NCBI GenBank assembly: GCA_001898485.1
Contig: MKTY01000024.1
Coordinates: 186,001 to 250,000, forward strand
From: Sphingobacteriales bacterium 46-32
GTDB lineage: Bacteria > Bacteroidota > Bacteroidia > Chitinophagales > Chitinophagaceae
DNA: 64,000 bases
Reading direction: 5' to 3'
The notes under the pieces are model-generated. The model saw nothing but the letters and a program-made list of their open reading frames with translations. It made no database searches and was not told where the DNA came from. Below are positions 28,109-36,533 of this stretch, in pieces (position 1 is the stretch's first letter; every line of letters starts with the position of its first letter). The position numbers and the translations under genes were made by a program.

Positions 28109-29356
28109 TTACGCTACTTTGAGCAGGCTCAGCTTGCTTTTGTCAAACTTACGTTTGGCGTACTCAAGGTCAAGCGTAAAGCTCTTCTCGCGCGAAGAAG
28201 GCAATTCAAACATGGCATCGGTCAGAATCCCTTCGCAGATACTGCGCAGGCCGCGTGCGCCCAGTTTGTATTCCACGGCTTTTTCTACCATGAAATCAAG
28301 TACATCGCTTTCTATTTCCAGAGCTATGCCTTCCAGTTCAAAAAGACGTTTGTATTGTTTGATCAAAGCGTTTTTAGGCTGGGTCAGGATGGCACGGAGT
28401 GTTTCAGCATCGAGTGGGTCGAGATGGGTTACTACCGGTAAACGGCCGAGCAGCTCGGGAATAAGGCCAAAGCTTTTCAGATCCTGGGCGTTTACATAAC
28501 GCAACAGGTTTTTCTTCATGTTATCCTGCAGGTCTTTGTCAACATTGAACCCAATGGTATTGGTTTGTACCCGGCGTGCAATGATTTTGTCGATACCGTC
28601 AAAAGCGCCACCGCAGATGAAGAGGATATTCTGTGTGTTGATCTTGATAAGCTTTTGTTCCGGATGTTTGCGACCTCCCTGCGGGGGAACGAGTACATCT
28701 GTGCCTTCCAGCAGTTTGAGCATACCCTGTTGTACACCTTCACCGCTTACATCGCGGGTGATAGAGGGGTTGTCGCCTTTGCGGGCAATCTTATCGATCT
28801 CATCGATATACACAATGCCGCGCTCAGCAGCATGTACGTCATAATTGCAGACCTGCAGCAGGCGGGTAAGGATGCTTTCCACATCTTCGCCTACATAACC
28901 GGCTTCTGTAAATACCGTGGCATCTACAATGGCAAAGGGCACATTGAGCATGCGGGCAATACTTTTGGCCAGCAGGGTTTTACCGGTACCGGTTTCGCCT
29001 ACCATTACGATATTGCTTTTTTCTATTTCAATATCGCCATTGACGCTTCCGTCGGTTGATTTTTGCTGCAGGCGTTTGTAGTGGTTATAAACGGCTACGG
29101 CCAGTACTTTTTTTGCTTCATCCTGACCAATCACATACTCATCCAGGAACTTCTTGATTTCCACGGGTTTTTTGATGGTCAGTTTAAAAGAGGAGGGAGC
29201 AGACTTTTCGTCACGCACCATCAGCTCCTGATCAATGATCTCACGGGCATGCTCTACGCAGTTTTCGCAGATATGCCCTTCCTGTCCCGCAATCAGGATC
29301 TTAACCTCGTCCCGGCTACGGCCACAAAAGGAGCAGTGTAAAATATTTTTTGCCAT
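28109..29356 (-). CDS. clpX: ATP-dependent Clp protease ATP-binding subunit ClpX
   Basis: This 415-residue AAA+ unfoldase has an N-terminal zinc-binding domain (Cys8, Cys11, Cys30, Cys33), Walker A GETGTGKT, pore loop GYVGEDVE, Walker [11 protein letters not shown], and the sensor-2 region [13 protein letters not shown]. It recognises substrates and feeds them into ClpP. It lies downstream of the two clpP genes but behind a terminator (29407-29436), so it likely has its own promoter. Length and motifs are normal. Confidence 0.98.
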   Translation of the reverse strand: MAKNILHCSFCGRSRDEVKILIAGQEGHICENCVEHAREIIDQELMVRDEKSAPSSFKLTIKKPVEIKKFLDEYVIGQDEAKKVLAVAVYNHYKRLQQKSTDGSVNGDIEIEKSNIVMVGETGTGKTLLAKSIARMLNVPFAIVDATVFTEAGYVGEDVESILTRLLQVCNYDVHAAERGIVYIDEIDKIARKGDNPSITRDVSGEGVQQGMLKLLEGTDVLVPPQGGRKHPEQKLIKINTQNILFICGGAFDGIDKIIARRVQTNTIGFNVDKDLQDNMKKNLLRYVNAQDLKSFGLIPELLGRLPVVTHLDPLDAETLRAILTQPKNALIKQYKRLFELEGIALEIESDVLDFMVEKAVEYKLGARGLRSICEGILTDAMFELPSSREKSFTLDLEYAKRKFDKSKLSLLKVA

Positions 29357-29406
29357 TTTTTTTACTTGGGTGACTTGGGCTTTTCTAATCAGACGTCAGC
29401 AAAATT

Positions 29407-29436
29407 AAAAAACCGTCCGTGAAAAGACGGTTTTTT
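29407..29436 (-). terminator. Intrinsic terminator between clpP and clpX
   Basis: An 11-bp stem (29407-29417 with 29426-29436) has A6 on one side and T6 on the other, so it can work in either direction. It would end the minus-strand clpP transcript before clpX. Confidence 0.8.
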
Positions 29437-29471
29437 ACTAAAACTTATTCAAGTATTTGATAAATATACGG

Positions 29472-30116
29472 TTACAGTTTCGTAATAATCTTATCCACAA
29501 TGCCGTATTCTACTGCTTCCTGGGGATCCATCCAGTAATCGCGGTCAAAATCCTTGAGGATCTGCTCCACGGTTTTGCCACAATTTTCGGCCAGGATGCG
29601 GGCGCCCATTTCCTTGACTTTCTTGGTTTGGCGGGCCTGGATCTCCAGATCCGTGCTTACCCCCCGGATAAAACCACCCAGGGAAGGCTGGTGAATCATG
29701 ACCTCACCGCTCGGATAAATGAAGCGACTGCCTTTTTTACCGCCACTGAGCAGGATACTGCCCATGGAAGCGGCCAGACCCATACAGATAGTGCTTACCG
29801 GGCTCTTGATCATCTGCATGGTATCGTAGATGACCATGCCGCTGGTGACCACACCACCGGGGCTATTGATGAAGAATTTGATTTCCTCACCAGGTTTGTC
29901 GGCATCAAGCAACAGCAGTTTGGATACTACATCTTTTGCGCTTTTGTCGTCAACTACACCCCAGAGGTATACACTGCGGGAGTCGAAAAAATATTTTTCC
30001 AGCTTTTTGCTGAACATCATAAGGTCCGACTTGGGTTGCTCTTCTTTTTCTTCTTCTTCATCGTCTGACCTCCATCCTTTGTTGATATATTCTTTATTGA
30101 ACATCATATGTTGCAA
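29472..30116 (-). CDS. clpP: ATP-dependent Clp protease proteolytic subunit, paralogue with acidic N-terminus
   Basis: This 214-residue ClpP paralogue keeps the catalytic triad: Ser in GLAASMGSILLSGG, His in VMIHQPSLGG and Asp in DFDRDYWMDPQEA. Before the ClpP core is an unusual acidic run (DDEEEEKEEQ, about residues 18-27). The handle-region helix and INSPGGVVTSGM block are normal. It is the second of two adjacent clpP genes in one likely operon, 29 bp after the other. ATG at 30107 is an alternative start. Homo- or mixed ClpP assembly is possible. Confidence 0.93.
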   Translation of the reverse strand: MQHMMFNKEYINKGWRSDDEEEEKEEQPKSDLMMFSKKLEKYFFDSRSVYLWGVVDDKSAKDVVSKLLLLDADKPGEEIKFFINSPGGVVTSGMVIYDTMQMIKSPVSTICMGLAASMGSILLSGGKKGSRFIYPSGEVMIHQPSLGGFIRGVSTDLEIQARQTKKVKEMGARILAENCGKTVEQILKDFDRDYWMDPQEAVEYGIVDKIITKL

Positions 30117-30145
30117 TTTTTGAGATAAATGGTTGGGGTTAATGC

Positions 30146-30841
30146 TTACTTGTCTTTTTTATCTTTCCGGGGATTGATCAGCAGCACTTCGTCTACCAGG
30201 CCGTATTCTTTTGCCTCAGGAGCTGTCATCCATTTATCACGATCAAAATCTTTTTCGATCTGCTCAACAGGTTTGCCGGTATGATAGTTTACCACGTCGT
30301 ACAATTCGGTTTTGAGCTTGCGGATTTCATTAACGGTGATTTCGATGTCGCTGGCCTGGCCGCCAATGGCGCCACTGGGCTGGTGCATCATAATACGTGA
30401 ATGTTTGAGCGCAGCTCTTTTACCTTTTGTACCGGCTCCCAGCAATACGCACGCCATGGAAGCTGCCATGCCGATACAGATAGTAGCTACATCTGGTGTT
30501 ACATACTGCATGGTATCATATACACCCAGGCCTGAATATACACTGCCACCGGGGCTATTGATGTACATGTTAATATCACGTGTGCGATCGGTAGAGTCAA
30601 GAAACAGCAACTGCGCCGTGACGATATTGGCTATTTCATCGTTGATAGGATAGCCAAGAAAAATGATCCGGTCCATCATAAGGCGGCTGTACACATCCAT
30701 TACCGCTACGTTCATAGGACGTTCTTCGATAATATTGGGTGTCATAGCCGTTACAAGGTGATTGCCATAGCTATGCAGGGTGTTGCTGGAGATACCCCGG
30801 TGCTTCACCGCATATTTCTCAAATTCCGAATTAAAACTCAT
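30146..30841 (-). CDS. clpP: ATP-dependent Clp protease proteolytic subunit
   Basis: This 231-residue ClpP has Ser in GMAASMACVLLGAG, His in MMHQPSGAIGG and Asp in DFDRDKWMTAPEA, so the triad is complete. The Gly usually following the SM pair is Ala. INSPGGSVYSGLGVYDTMQ is typical. It is the first gene of the clpP pair and ends in a basic tail (PRKDKKDK). The protease partners ClpX to degrade tagged or misfolded proteins. About 280 bp with no gene separate it from dnaJ. Confidence 0.96.
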   Translation of the reverse strand: MSFNSEFEKYAVKHRGISSNTLHSYGNHLVTAMTPNIIEERPMNVAVMDVYSRLMMDRIIFLGYPINDEIANIVTAQLLFLDSTDRTRDINMYINSPGGSVYSGLGVYDTMQYVTPDVATICIGMAASMACVLLGAGTKGKRAALKHSRIMMHQPSGAIGGQASDIEITVNEIRKLKTELYDVVNYHTGKPVEQIEKDFDRDKWMTAPEAKEYGLVDEVLLINPRKDKKDK

Positions 30842-31122
30842 GTTATTGAAATTAAGAAGTTAATTGACCGACAAGTTAATGATGTTAATCCATGAATGGC
30901 AACGTGCCGGCTGATATTTTAGTTATACGCTCCTGGTAACCGCTGACCGGCAAAGGAGCGCGTTTAATGATAACAAATTTCCGTCCAACAGGTTTTAACC
31001 AGACTGCCAGTGACAGTTTAGCATATTTTCCCGGGCAAAAAGGGGGATACAACAGGGAAAAAGAGCACTGATCCGGCGAAATGACACAGCAGCATGTCTC
31101 ATTTCGTCTTCGATAATATTGC

Positions 31123-32283
31123 TCAGGAAAACATTTCCCTTATTTTATCAAAGAAGCCTTTATCATTTTTGTCGGGCTGTGGTTTGAAATTAGACGACTG
31201 TGCCAGCTTTTCCAGTGTTGCCTTTTCCTCAGGTGTCAGGTGCTGCGGAGTCCATACGCTCACATGAATAAGCTGATCACCCTTGTCGTATGAATTTACT
31301 GCCGGGAAGCCCTTACCCTTAAGCCGGAATATTTTTCCGCTTTGTGTGCCTGCGGGAATTTTGATCTTGGCGCGGCCATCAATAGTAGGCACTTCTACCT
31401 GGGTGCCAAATACGGCATCAGGGAAAGAGAGGTGCAGGTCGTAGGCTACATTCAGCCCATCGCGCTGCAGCTCTTTATGTGGTTCTTCTTCTATCAGGAT
31501 AATGAGATCACCGGGTGCGCCGCCACGCTCACCGGCATTTCCTTTACCGGCAATATTCAACTGCATGCCTTCCTGTACACCAGGCGGTATGTCGATGCTT
31601 ACGGTTTCTTCGGCATATACCCGCCCTTCGCCTTTACAGGTGCCACATTTGGCAGTAACCGTTGTGCCTTCGCCATTGCAGGTAGGGCAGGTAGTCACTG
31701 TTTGCATCTGGCCCAGGAAGGTACTTTGAACCTTGCGTACCTGGCCACTGCCTCCGCAGGTCTGGCAGGTTTGAATGCTGCCTTTGTCTTTTGCTCCACT
31801 GCCACTGCAGGTGCCGCAGACTACATATTTTTTTACCTTGATATTTTTGGTCACCCCACGGGCAATCTCTTCGAAAGTGAGTTTCAACTTCACCCGCAGA
31901 TTGCTGCCTCTTACACCACGACTGCGCTGAGCACCACGTCCGCGCTGCTGACCGCCAAAGAAGCTGCCAAACAGATCATCGCCAAAGATGTCTCCAAACT
32001 GGCTGAAAATATCATCCATGTTCATGCCACCGCCATAGCCACCGCCGCCGCGGGCATTGTTGCCCACGCCGGCATGACCATAACGATCATATTGTGCACG
32101 CTTATCTGCATCACTCAACACCTCGTAGGCTTCTGCCGCTTCTTTGAATTTTTCTTCGGCAGCCTTATCGCCCGGATTGCGGTCGGGGTGATATTGCATC
32201 GCCACTTTGCGGTAAGCTTTTTTTATTTCATCAGCACTCGCACCTTTGGCTACTCCCAGTATTTCGTAATAATCACGCTTCAT
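31123..32283 (-). CDS. dnaJ: Chaperone protein DnaJ
   Basis: This 386-residue Hsp40 has a J-domain with HPD in [10 protein letters not shown], a Gly/Phe-rich region (about 75-115, including [15 protein letters not shown]), four CxxCxGxG zinc repeats (starting [29 protein letters not shown] and CGTCKGEG) and a C-terminal substrate-binding part. It activates DnaK ATPase and carries unfolded proteins to it. It is 60 bp downstream of grpE, in the same operon. DnaK itself is not in the window. Confidence 0.98.
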   Translation of the reverse strand: MKRDYYEILGVAKGASADEIKKAYRKVAMQYHPDRNPGDKAAEEKFKEAAEAYEVLSDADKRAQYDRYGHAGVGNNARGGGGYGGGMNMDDIFSQFGDIFGDDLFGSFFGGQQRGRGAQRSRGVRGSNLRVKLKLTFEEIARGVTKNIKVKKYVVCGTCSGSGAKDKGSIQTCQTCGGSGQVRKVQSTFLGQMQTVTTCPTCNGEGTTVTAKCGTCKGEGRVYAEETVSIDIPPGVQEGMQLNIAGKGNAGERGGAPGDLIILIEEEPHKELQRDGLNVAYDLHLSFPDAVFGTQVEVPTIDGRAKIKIPAGTQSGKIFRLKGKGFPAVNSYDKGDQLIHVSVWTPQHLTPEEKATLEKLAQSSNFKPQPDKNDKGFFDKIREMFS

Positions 32284-32343
32284 AAATTGTTTTGATATTG
32301 CAGGGCAGAAGAATTGCTTAAATGATTCAAATAGAAAAAAGAT

Positions 32344-32916
32344 TTATTTACCTACCACTACTTTGGCGTGACGGATTATTTTATCGTTGAGATAATAGCC
32401 TTTTACCACTTCATCCACTACTTTGCCTTTGAGGTCTTCTGTTGCAGCCGGAATTTCTGTGATGGCTTCGTGCAAATCGGCATCAAAGTCTTTGCCCACT
32501 GTTTCCATTGGCTTTACCCCTTTTGATTGCAGAGTGTTGCGCAACTTGTGAAAGACCAGGTTTACACCTTCCCTGATCACCTGTGCATCATCGGTAGTTT
32601 CGAGCTGCTTCTGGGCACGGTCACAATCGTCCAGCACAGGCAGCAACTCAACAATCATATCGCGGCCGGCGGTCTGTATGAGTTCAATCCGCTCTTTGGC
32701 CGTACGGCGTTTGTAATTCTCAAACTCCGCAGCCAGGCGCAGATAACGGTCTTTAGCGTCCTGCAATTCTGTCTTTAATTTCTCTGTCTCAGGTTCATTT
32801 TCGACAGGATTATTCAGATGTGTACTGCCGGCCTGGTTTTCGTCGGAATTAATTGCCATTCCAGCTTGATTTTCAGCGTTTTCCTGAATCTGTTCGTTTA
32901 CGTCTTTTTCTACCAT
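32344..32916 (-). CDS. grpE: Nucleotide exchange factor GrpE
   Basis: This 190-residue protein has an acidic, disordered N-terminus, a long coiled coil (KLKTELQDAKDRYLRLAAEFENYKRRTAKER) and a C-terminal beta domain with GVKPMETVGKDFDADLHEAI. GrpE releases ADP from DnaK. It is the first gene of a grpE-dnaJ pair. The ATG at 32916 has no unusual features. A copy of the A/T-rich repeat family lies just upstream. Confidence 0.96.
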   Translation of the reverse strand: MVEKDVNEQIQENAENQAGMAINSDENQAGSTHLNNPVENEPETEKLKTELQDAKDRYLRLAAEFENYKRRTAKERIELIQTAGRDMIVELLPVLDDCDRAQKQLETTDDAQVIREGVNLVFHKLRNTLQSKGVKPMETVGKDFDADLHEAITEIPAATEDLKGKVVDEVVKGYYLNDKIIRHAKVVVGK

Positions 32917-32996
32917 TTTTTACCAAATTGTTTGCAAAGGTAAGCTTGTCAATAATATTGCCAAGGGAGGAGAAAGGACAAAATGGCTGATCAGCA

Positions 32997-33120
32997 AGTG
33001 TATAAAGGGTTTAAAGGGTATCAAGAGTATAAAGATTATTGGAAGGATAGTAGTTAATTATAAGAACAACGGTGTCGCAACCCTTTAAACCCTTTAAACT
33101 CTTTATACCCTTTATACTTT
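32997..33120. repeat. Dispersed A/T-rich intergenic repeat, copy 2
   Basis: GTATAAAGGGTTTAAAGGG-type words at 32997-33033 are matched by their reverse complement at 33081-33120 (CCCTTTAAACCCTTTAAACT and TTTATACCCTTTATACTTT, split here). The element fills the divergent gap between grpE and rlmI, ending 20 bp before the rlmI ATG. Confidence 0.7.
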
Positions 33121-33139
33121 ACTTATCTTGCGCCCAATT

Positions 33140-34309
33140 ATGAGCAACGTATACCTGAAAAAGCGCATATCACCCCGCGTGGCGAATGGACACCCCTGGA
33201 TTTTTAGCAATGAGGTAGAAAAGGTGGAAGGAGAGGCTGCCGGTGGGGAGATCGTTGACGTTTTTTCACACGATAAAAAATTTATTGGCCGGGGATATAT
33301 TAACCCCAAATCGCAGATACTGGTACGTTTGCTCACCCGGCAAAAAGAAGAGATCAACGATGATTTTTTCCGTCAGCGTATCCGCTCCTGCTGGGAATAC
33401 CGCCAGCGGTTAGGATACGTCGAGAACTGCCGCCTTGTATTTGGCGAAGCCGATTTTTTGCCTCAGCTTATAATTGATAAGTTCAATGATCATTTTGTGA
33501 TCCAGACCCTGGCCCTGGGTATCGATCGCTGGAAACCGGCCATAGTACAGGCTCTTCAGGAAATATTTAATCCCCGCGGCATTTATGAGCGAAATGATGT
33601 GCCGGTACGTGAGCTGGAAGGCTTGCCTCAGATTAAAGGGTTTCTATCGGCCCCTTTCGACACCAGGATTGTGATCAATGAAAACGGGCTGAAATTTCAT
33701 GTAGATATTGAAAATGGTCAAAAGACCGGATACTTTCTGGATCAGCAGGACAACCGCCGGGCTATTCAGCATATTGTAAAAGGGGCCGATGTGCTGGGGG
33801 CATTTACCTATACCGGTACTTTCGAAATTCATGCGGCCTATTATGGAGCCAAATCGGTGCTGGGATTGGATATTTCAGAAAATGCGGTAGCGCAGGCCAA
33901 TCGCAATGCAGCACTTAATGGTCTCGATAAAATATGCCGTTTTGAAACAGCCAATGCATTTGATGTCTTAAAACAATGGGGCAAAGATGGCCGCCAGTAT
34001 GATGTGGTCATGCTCGATCCACCTGCCTTTACCAAAAGCCGCGAAACCATTCAGAAAGCTATTACAGGTTATAAAGAGATCAACCTGCGTGGCATGAAGC
34101 TGGTAAAACCCGGAGGCTTCCTGGTCACCAGTTCATGTACCAACCTGGTCAATCCCGAACTGTTTCTGCAGACAATCGATATGGCCGCGCGCGATGCGAG
34201 GCGCCGTATACGACAGGTAACCTTTCAGGCCCAGGCCTCTGACCATCCGATTATCTGGGGACTGGATAATACGCAATACCTGAAGTTTCTGATTGTACAG
34301 GTGCTGTAA
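33140..34309 (+). CDS. rlmI: Class I SAM-dependent rRNA (cytosine) methyltransferase, RlmI-like
   Basis: This 389-residue protein has an N-terminal PUA-like RNA-binding domain (YLKKRISPRVANGHPWIFS) and a Rossmann methyltransferase domain with VLGAFTYTGTFEIHAA and the catalytic DPPAFTKS motif. TSSCTNLV near the C-terminus carries the second typical Cys. RlmI methylates C1962 of 23S rRNA in E. coli. I use ATG 33140 because the upstream TTG at 33128 adds four residues with no benefit. Confidence 0.9.
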   Translation: MSNVYLKKRISPRVANGHPWIFSNEVEKVEGEAAGGEIVDVFSHDKKFIGRGYINPKSQILVRLLTRQKEEINDDFFRQRIRSCWEYRQRLGYVENCRLVFGEADFLPQLIIDKFNDHFVIQTLALGIDRWKPAIVQALQEIFNPRGIYERNDVPVRELEGLPQIKGFLSAPFDTRIVINENGLKFHVDIENGQKTGYFLDQQDNRRAIQHIVKGADVLGAFTYTGTFEIHAAYYGAKSVLGLDISENAVAQANRNAALNGLDKICRFETANAFDVLKQWGKDGRQYDVVMLDPPAFTKSRETIQKAITGYKEINLRGMKLVKPGGFLVTSSCTNLVNPELFLQTIDMAARDARRRIRQVTFQAQASDHPIIWGLDNTQYLKFLIVQVL

Positions 34310-34324
34310 CGGAGGACAGTGGAC

Positions 34325-34490
34325 AGGTATAAAAGTAAAAAGGTTTAAATGTTTAAAGGGTTTAAATAGTACCCGCTCAACCTGATACTTATTACCTAAA
34401 ACTTAGAACTTAAAACATGCCTTCTGCCTTCCGGCTTCGACCTTTTGCCTGTGTATAACCTAAAACTTTATACTTAAAACTTAAAACCTA
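34325..34490. repeat. Dispersed A/T-rich intergenic repeat, copy 3 (degenerate)
   Basis: The 178-bp gap between rlmI and the T9SS-tail gene is made of AAGGTTTAAATG, AAAGGGTTTAAA, TTATTACCTAAAACTTA and repeated ACTTAAAACTTAAAAC words, plus a pyrimidine-rich middle (34420-34450). The words match copies 1 and 2, though the inverted layout is less clear. No gene is seen here. Confidence 0.6.
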
Positions 34491-34826
34491 CTTCGATACC
34501 TGGAACTTTCCGGTATCTACCAGCTTGCCGCTGGCATCGGTGATATGAAAGATGTACACCCCGCGGTTGTAGTCTGTAACGGGGATAGTTGTTTTTTCCT
34601 GGATATTCTGCGATTCGTACATTTTTTTACCCAGGAAACTATAGATGGAGAGTGTAAGACCTTTTTGATACAGCTTTTGAAGATCAAACGTGATATTGGC
34701 GGTAGCAGGGTTCGGATAAAACTTAACCGATTTATCTGCTTCCGGCCTGGGTTCACGTGATCCCTGTGCAGCAGCACTAAAGGTAATCAGGAGAATAAAA
34801 GATATTATGGGTAGAATTCGCTTCAA
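34488..34826 (-). CDS. Secreted protein consisting almost only of a T9SS sorting domain
   Basis: This 112-residue protein has a signal peptide (MKRILPIISFILLITFSAAAQ), a short linker and then a complete type A T9SS C-terminal domain: VKFYPNPATANITFDLQ, LSIYSFLGKKMYESQ, DYNRGVYIFHITD and a final KLVDTGKFQVSK. Such domains normally follow a large passenger, directing it through the type IX machinery to the cell surface. Here the passenger is only about 15 residues. It could be a surface-anchored microprotein or a remnant. The frame itself is intact. Confidence 0.85.
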   Translation of the reverse strand: MKRILPIISFILLITFSAAAQGSREPRPEADKSVKFYPNPATANITFDLQKLYQKGLTLSIYSFLGKKMYESQNIQEKTTIPVTDYNRGVYIFHITDASGKLVDTGKFQVSK

Positions 34827-34901
34827 CGAAACAAATTTACATTTATTATGACAATAATAGAACCAAAAAACAATTCATGCAACGTAGAACTACGATAAAA
34901 T

Positions 34902-34933
34902 AAAAAAAGTTCTAAACCAATGGTTTAGAACTT
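34902..34933 (-). terminator. Intrinsic terminator of the peroxiredoxin gene
   Basis: A 12-bp stem (34907-34918 with 34922-34933) lies 27 bp past the minus-strand stop of the peroxiredoxin gene, followed on that strand by a run of seven Ts (34908-34902). Confidence 0.8.
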
Positions 34934-34959
34934 GTAAGGGGAGTGCTTTTAACAAAAAA

Positions 34960-35430
34960 TTAGTTCAGTTGCTTCAATACCTCCTGGATGCTGTTAAAAT
35001 TGGGTACTTCGCCGGCATTTTCCAGGACTTCGGCATACCGTACGATGCCTTCGCGGTCGATCACAAAGGCCGCTCTTTTCGATACACCTTTCATATCCAG
35101 AATCCAGTCTGTGTAGATAGCTCCGTAGGCAGCGGAGGTTTCTTTATTAAAGTCGCTCAGCAGCGGAAAATTGTATTGCTGGGCTTCTTTAAACTGGGCC
35201 AGCGTAAAAACGGAGTCAACAGAGATGCCGAATACTGCAGCATGGGCATTATTGTAAGTGGCAATATTATCGCGTACACCGCAGAGTTCTGTTGTACATA
35301 CGCTGGTAAATGCCTGGGGAAAAAACAGGAGTAACACGTTTTTCCCTTTTTGCTCAGAGAGCGTCACTTTGTTTTTAGCACTATCATAAAGGCTGAAATC
35401 GGGTGCCTGCTGGCCTACCTGGATCTGCAT
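34960..35430 (-). CDS. Peroxiredoxin (AhpC/TSA family, AhpE/BCP-like)
   Basis: This 156-residue thioredoxin-fold protein has the peroxidatic Cys in PQAFTSVCTTELCG, with a second Cys four residues later. GISVDSVFTLAQFKEAQ and FVIDREGIVRYAEVLE are family blocks. It reduces peroxides, likely with thioredoxin or a small thiol as reductant. It has no signal peptide, so it is cytoplasmic. A single-gene unit with its own terminator is likely. Confidence 0.92.
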   Translation of the reverse strand: MQIQVGQQAPDFSLYDSAKNKVTLSEQKGKNVLLLFFPQAFTSVCTTELCGVRDNIATYNNAHAAVFGISVDSVFTLAQFKEAQQYNFPLLSDFNKETSAAYGAIYTDWILDMKGVSKRAAFVIDREGIVRYAEVLENAGEVPNFNSIQEVLKQLN

Positions 35431-35505
35431 GATTGTCTGGATTAATGGTTAAGAATAAAAACAGTATGCGAAAGTAACAAATGCAGCTTCAAAAGGTTGA
35501 ATCTG

Positions 35506-36525
35506 TCAGAACCGTGGGCAGCGTACTGCATTCAGACTCGAGTTGTTACGATCGGGTAAGAAGCCGGTATAGGAAAGGCTGAGTTCGAATCCGCCACGGC
35601 CCAGGCTGGCTGGCCGCAGTTTGGAGATATTTACATCGTAGCTAAATGCGAAGGAAAACCCGCTGTAATCTACTTTAATCACAGGAATGAATGCATCGCT
35701 CCAGCGCAGGAACAATCCGCCGTGAATGACGTAGTCGGGATTGTCGGTCTCGGGCCCCAGTTTAAGGCCATACAAAGCGCCGGTCACCACCTCCTGATAT
35801 TTGTTTTGTAAAGAGTAATCGCCCTGCAGTGTAATGTATGACCATTCGGTCACGCCAAAGCGAAAACCGGCAGAAGCCACCCATTTGGGATAAAGAGTAG
35901 TATTGGGGTCGCGGAAAAAAGAATTGCGGGGTTTGGTAAAATGATGATAAGCCAGCCCCAGGTAATAGTTGTCGGCCGGGTCATCTGTGAGATTGGAATT
36001 ATAGCTCATACCCACGCTGCCATCGAGGTAGGTATAATTGGTAGCAATGGCAGGTTCATTGTCTCCACCACCGGTATAAGTGCCATCGGTAGTAATCTTG
36101 CTGCGGTCGAAATGCCGGTTCACAACACCTCCCATAAAGCCCAGTGAGAGGTAGCGGTTCTGATCGGCACTGAGGGCCTTGTGATAGTTTAGCGTGGGCA
36201 GTATGCTGGTTTGAGTGAGTGCCGCTGTTCCGGCACGGTCAAAAAACACCTGACCGCCCAGCGTAATAAAATCATCCATTTTGCCGATGGGCATTTTGTA
36301 TTCACCATTGAGCGATACAGTCTTGTACCCTTCGGTCACACTGCGCCATTGATCGCGATATACGGTCTGAATGCGGTAGTCGCCGGTGAAAATACCTGCC
36401 AGCCCGGGATTGCGCAGCAGTGGGGTTTCAAAAAACTGGGAAAAATGCAAATCCTGGGCATGCAAGGGCCGCCCTGCTGCGAGCAGGCAGATAAAACAGA
36501 TCAGATATGTATACCATCGTTTCAT
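35506..36525 (-). CDS. PorP/SprF family T9SS outer-membrane protein
   Basis: This 339-residue protein has a signal peptide (ending near HAQDLHFSQFFETP), the conserved NPGLAGIFTGDYRIQTVYRDQW start of PorP/SprF proteins, and many amphipathic beta strands ending in SYTGFLPD-type sequence. Members form an outer-membrane barrel that binds the gliding-type C-terminal domain of a partner secreted by T9SS. It lies 8 bp downstream of the giant PKD protein gene, the standard pairing, so the two very likely work together. Confidence 0.93.
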   Translation of the reverse strand: MKRWYTYLICFICLLAAGRPLHAQDLHFSQFFETPLLRNPGLAGIFTGDYRIQTVYRDQWRSVTEGYKTVSLNGEYKMPIGKMDDFITLGGQVFFDRAGTAALTQTSILPTLNYHKALSADQNRYLSLGFMGGVVNRHFDRSKITTDGTYTGGGDNEPAIATNYTYLDGSVGMSYNSNLTDDPADNYYLGLAYHHFTKPRNSFFRDPNTTLYPKWVASAGFRFGVTEWSYITLQGDYSLQNKYQEVVTGALYGLKLGPETDNPDYVIHGGLFLRWSDAFIPVIKVDYSGFSFAFSYDVNISKLRPASLGRGGFELSLSYTGFLPDRNNSSLNAVRCPRF

Positions 36526-36533
36526 AGGCGGTA

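Noticed and set aside
29457-30068. 203-codon plus-strand frame opposite clpP
   Set aside because: It is antisense to a ClpP with a complete catalytic triad and shows no motif or start context.
31342-32295. Long plus-strand frame of 317 codons opposite dnaJ
   Set aside because: It is antisense to a clear dnaJ gene with full domain motifs; the product has no recognisable features and results from GC-rich coding bias.
27224-34490. CRISPR array from the A/T-rich repeats
   Set aside because: The units are inverted, degenerate and irregularly spaced, with no cas genes.
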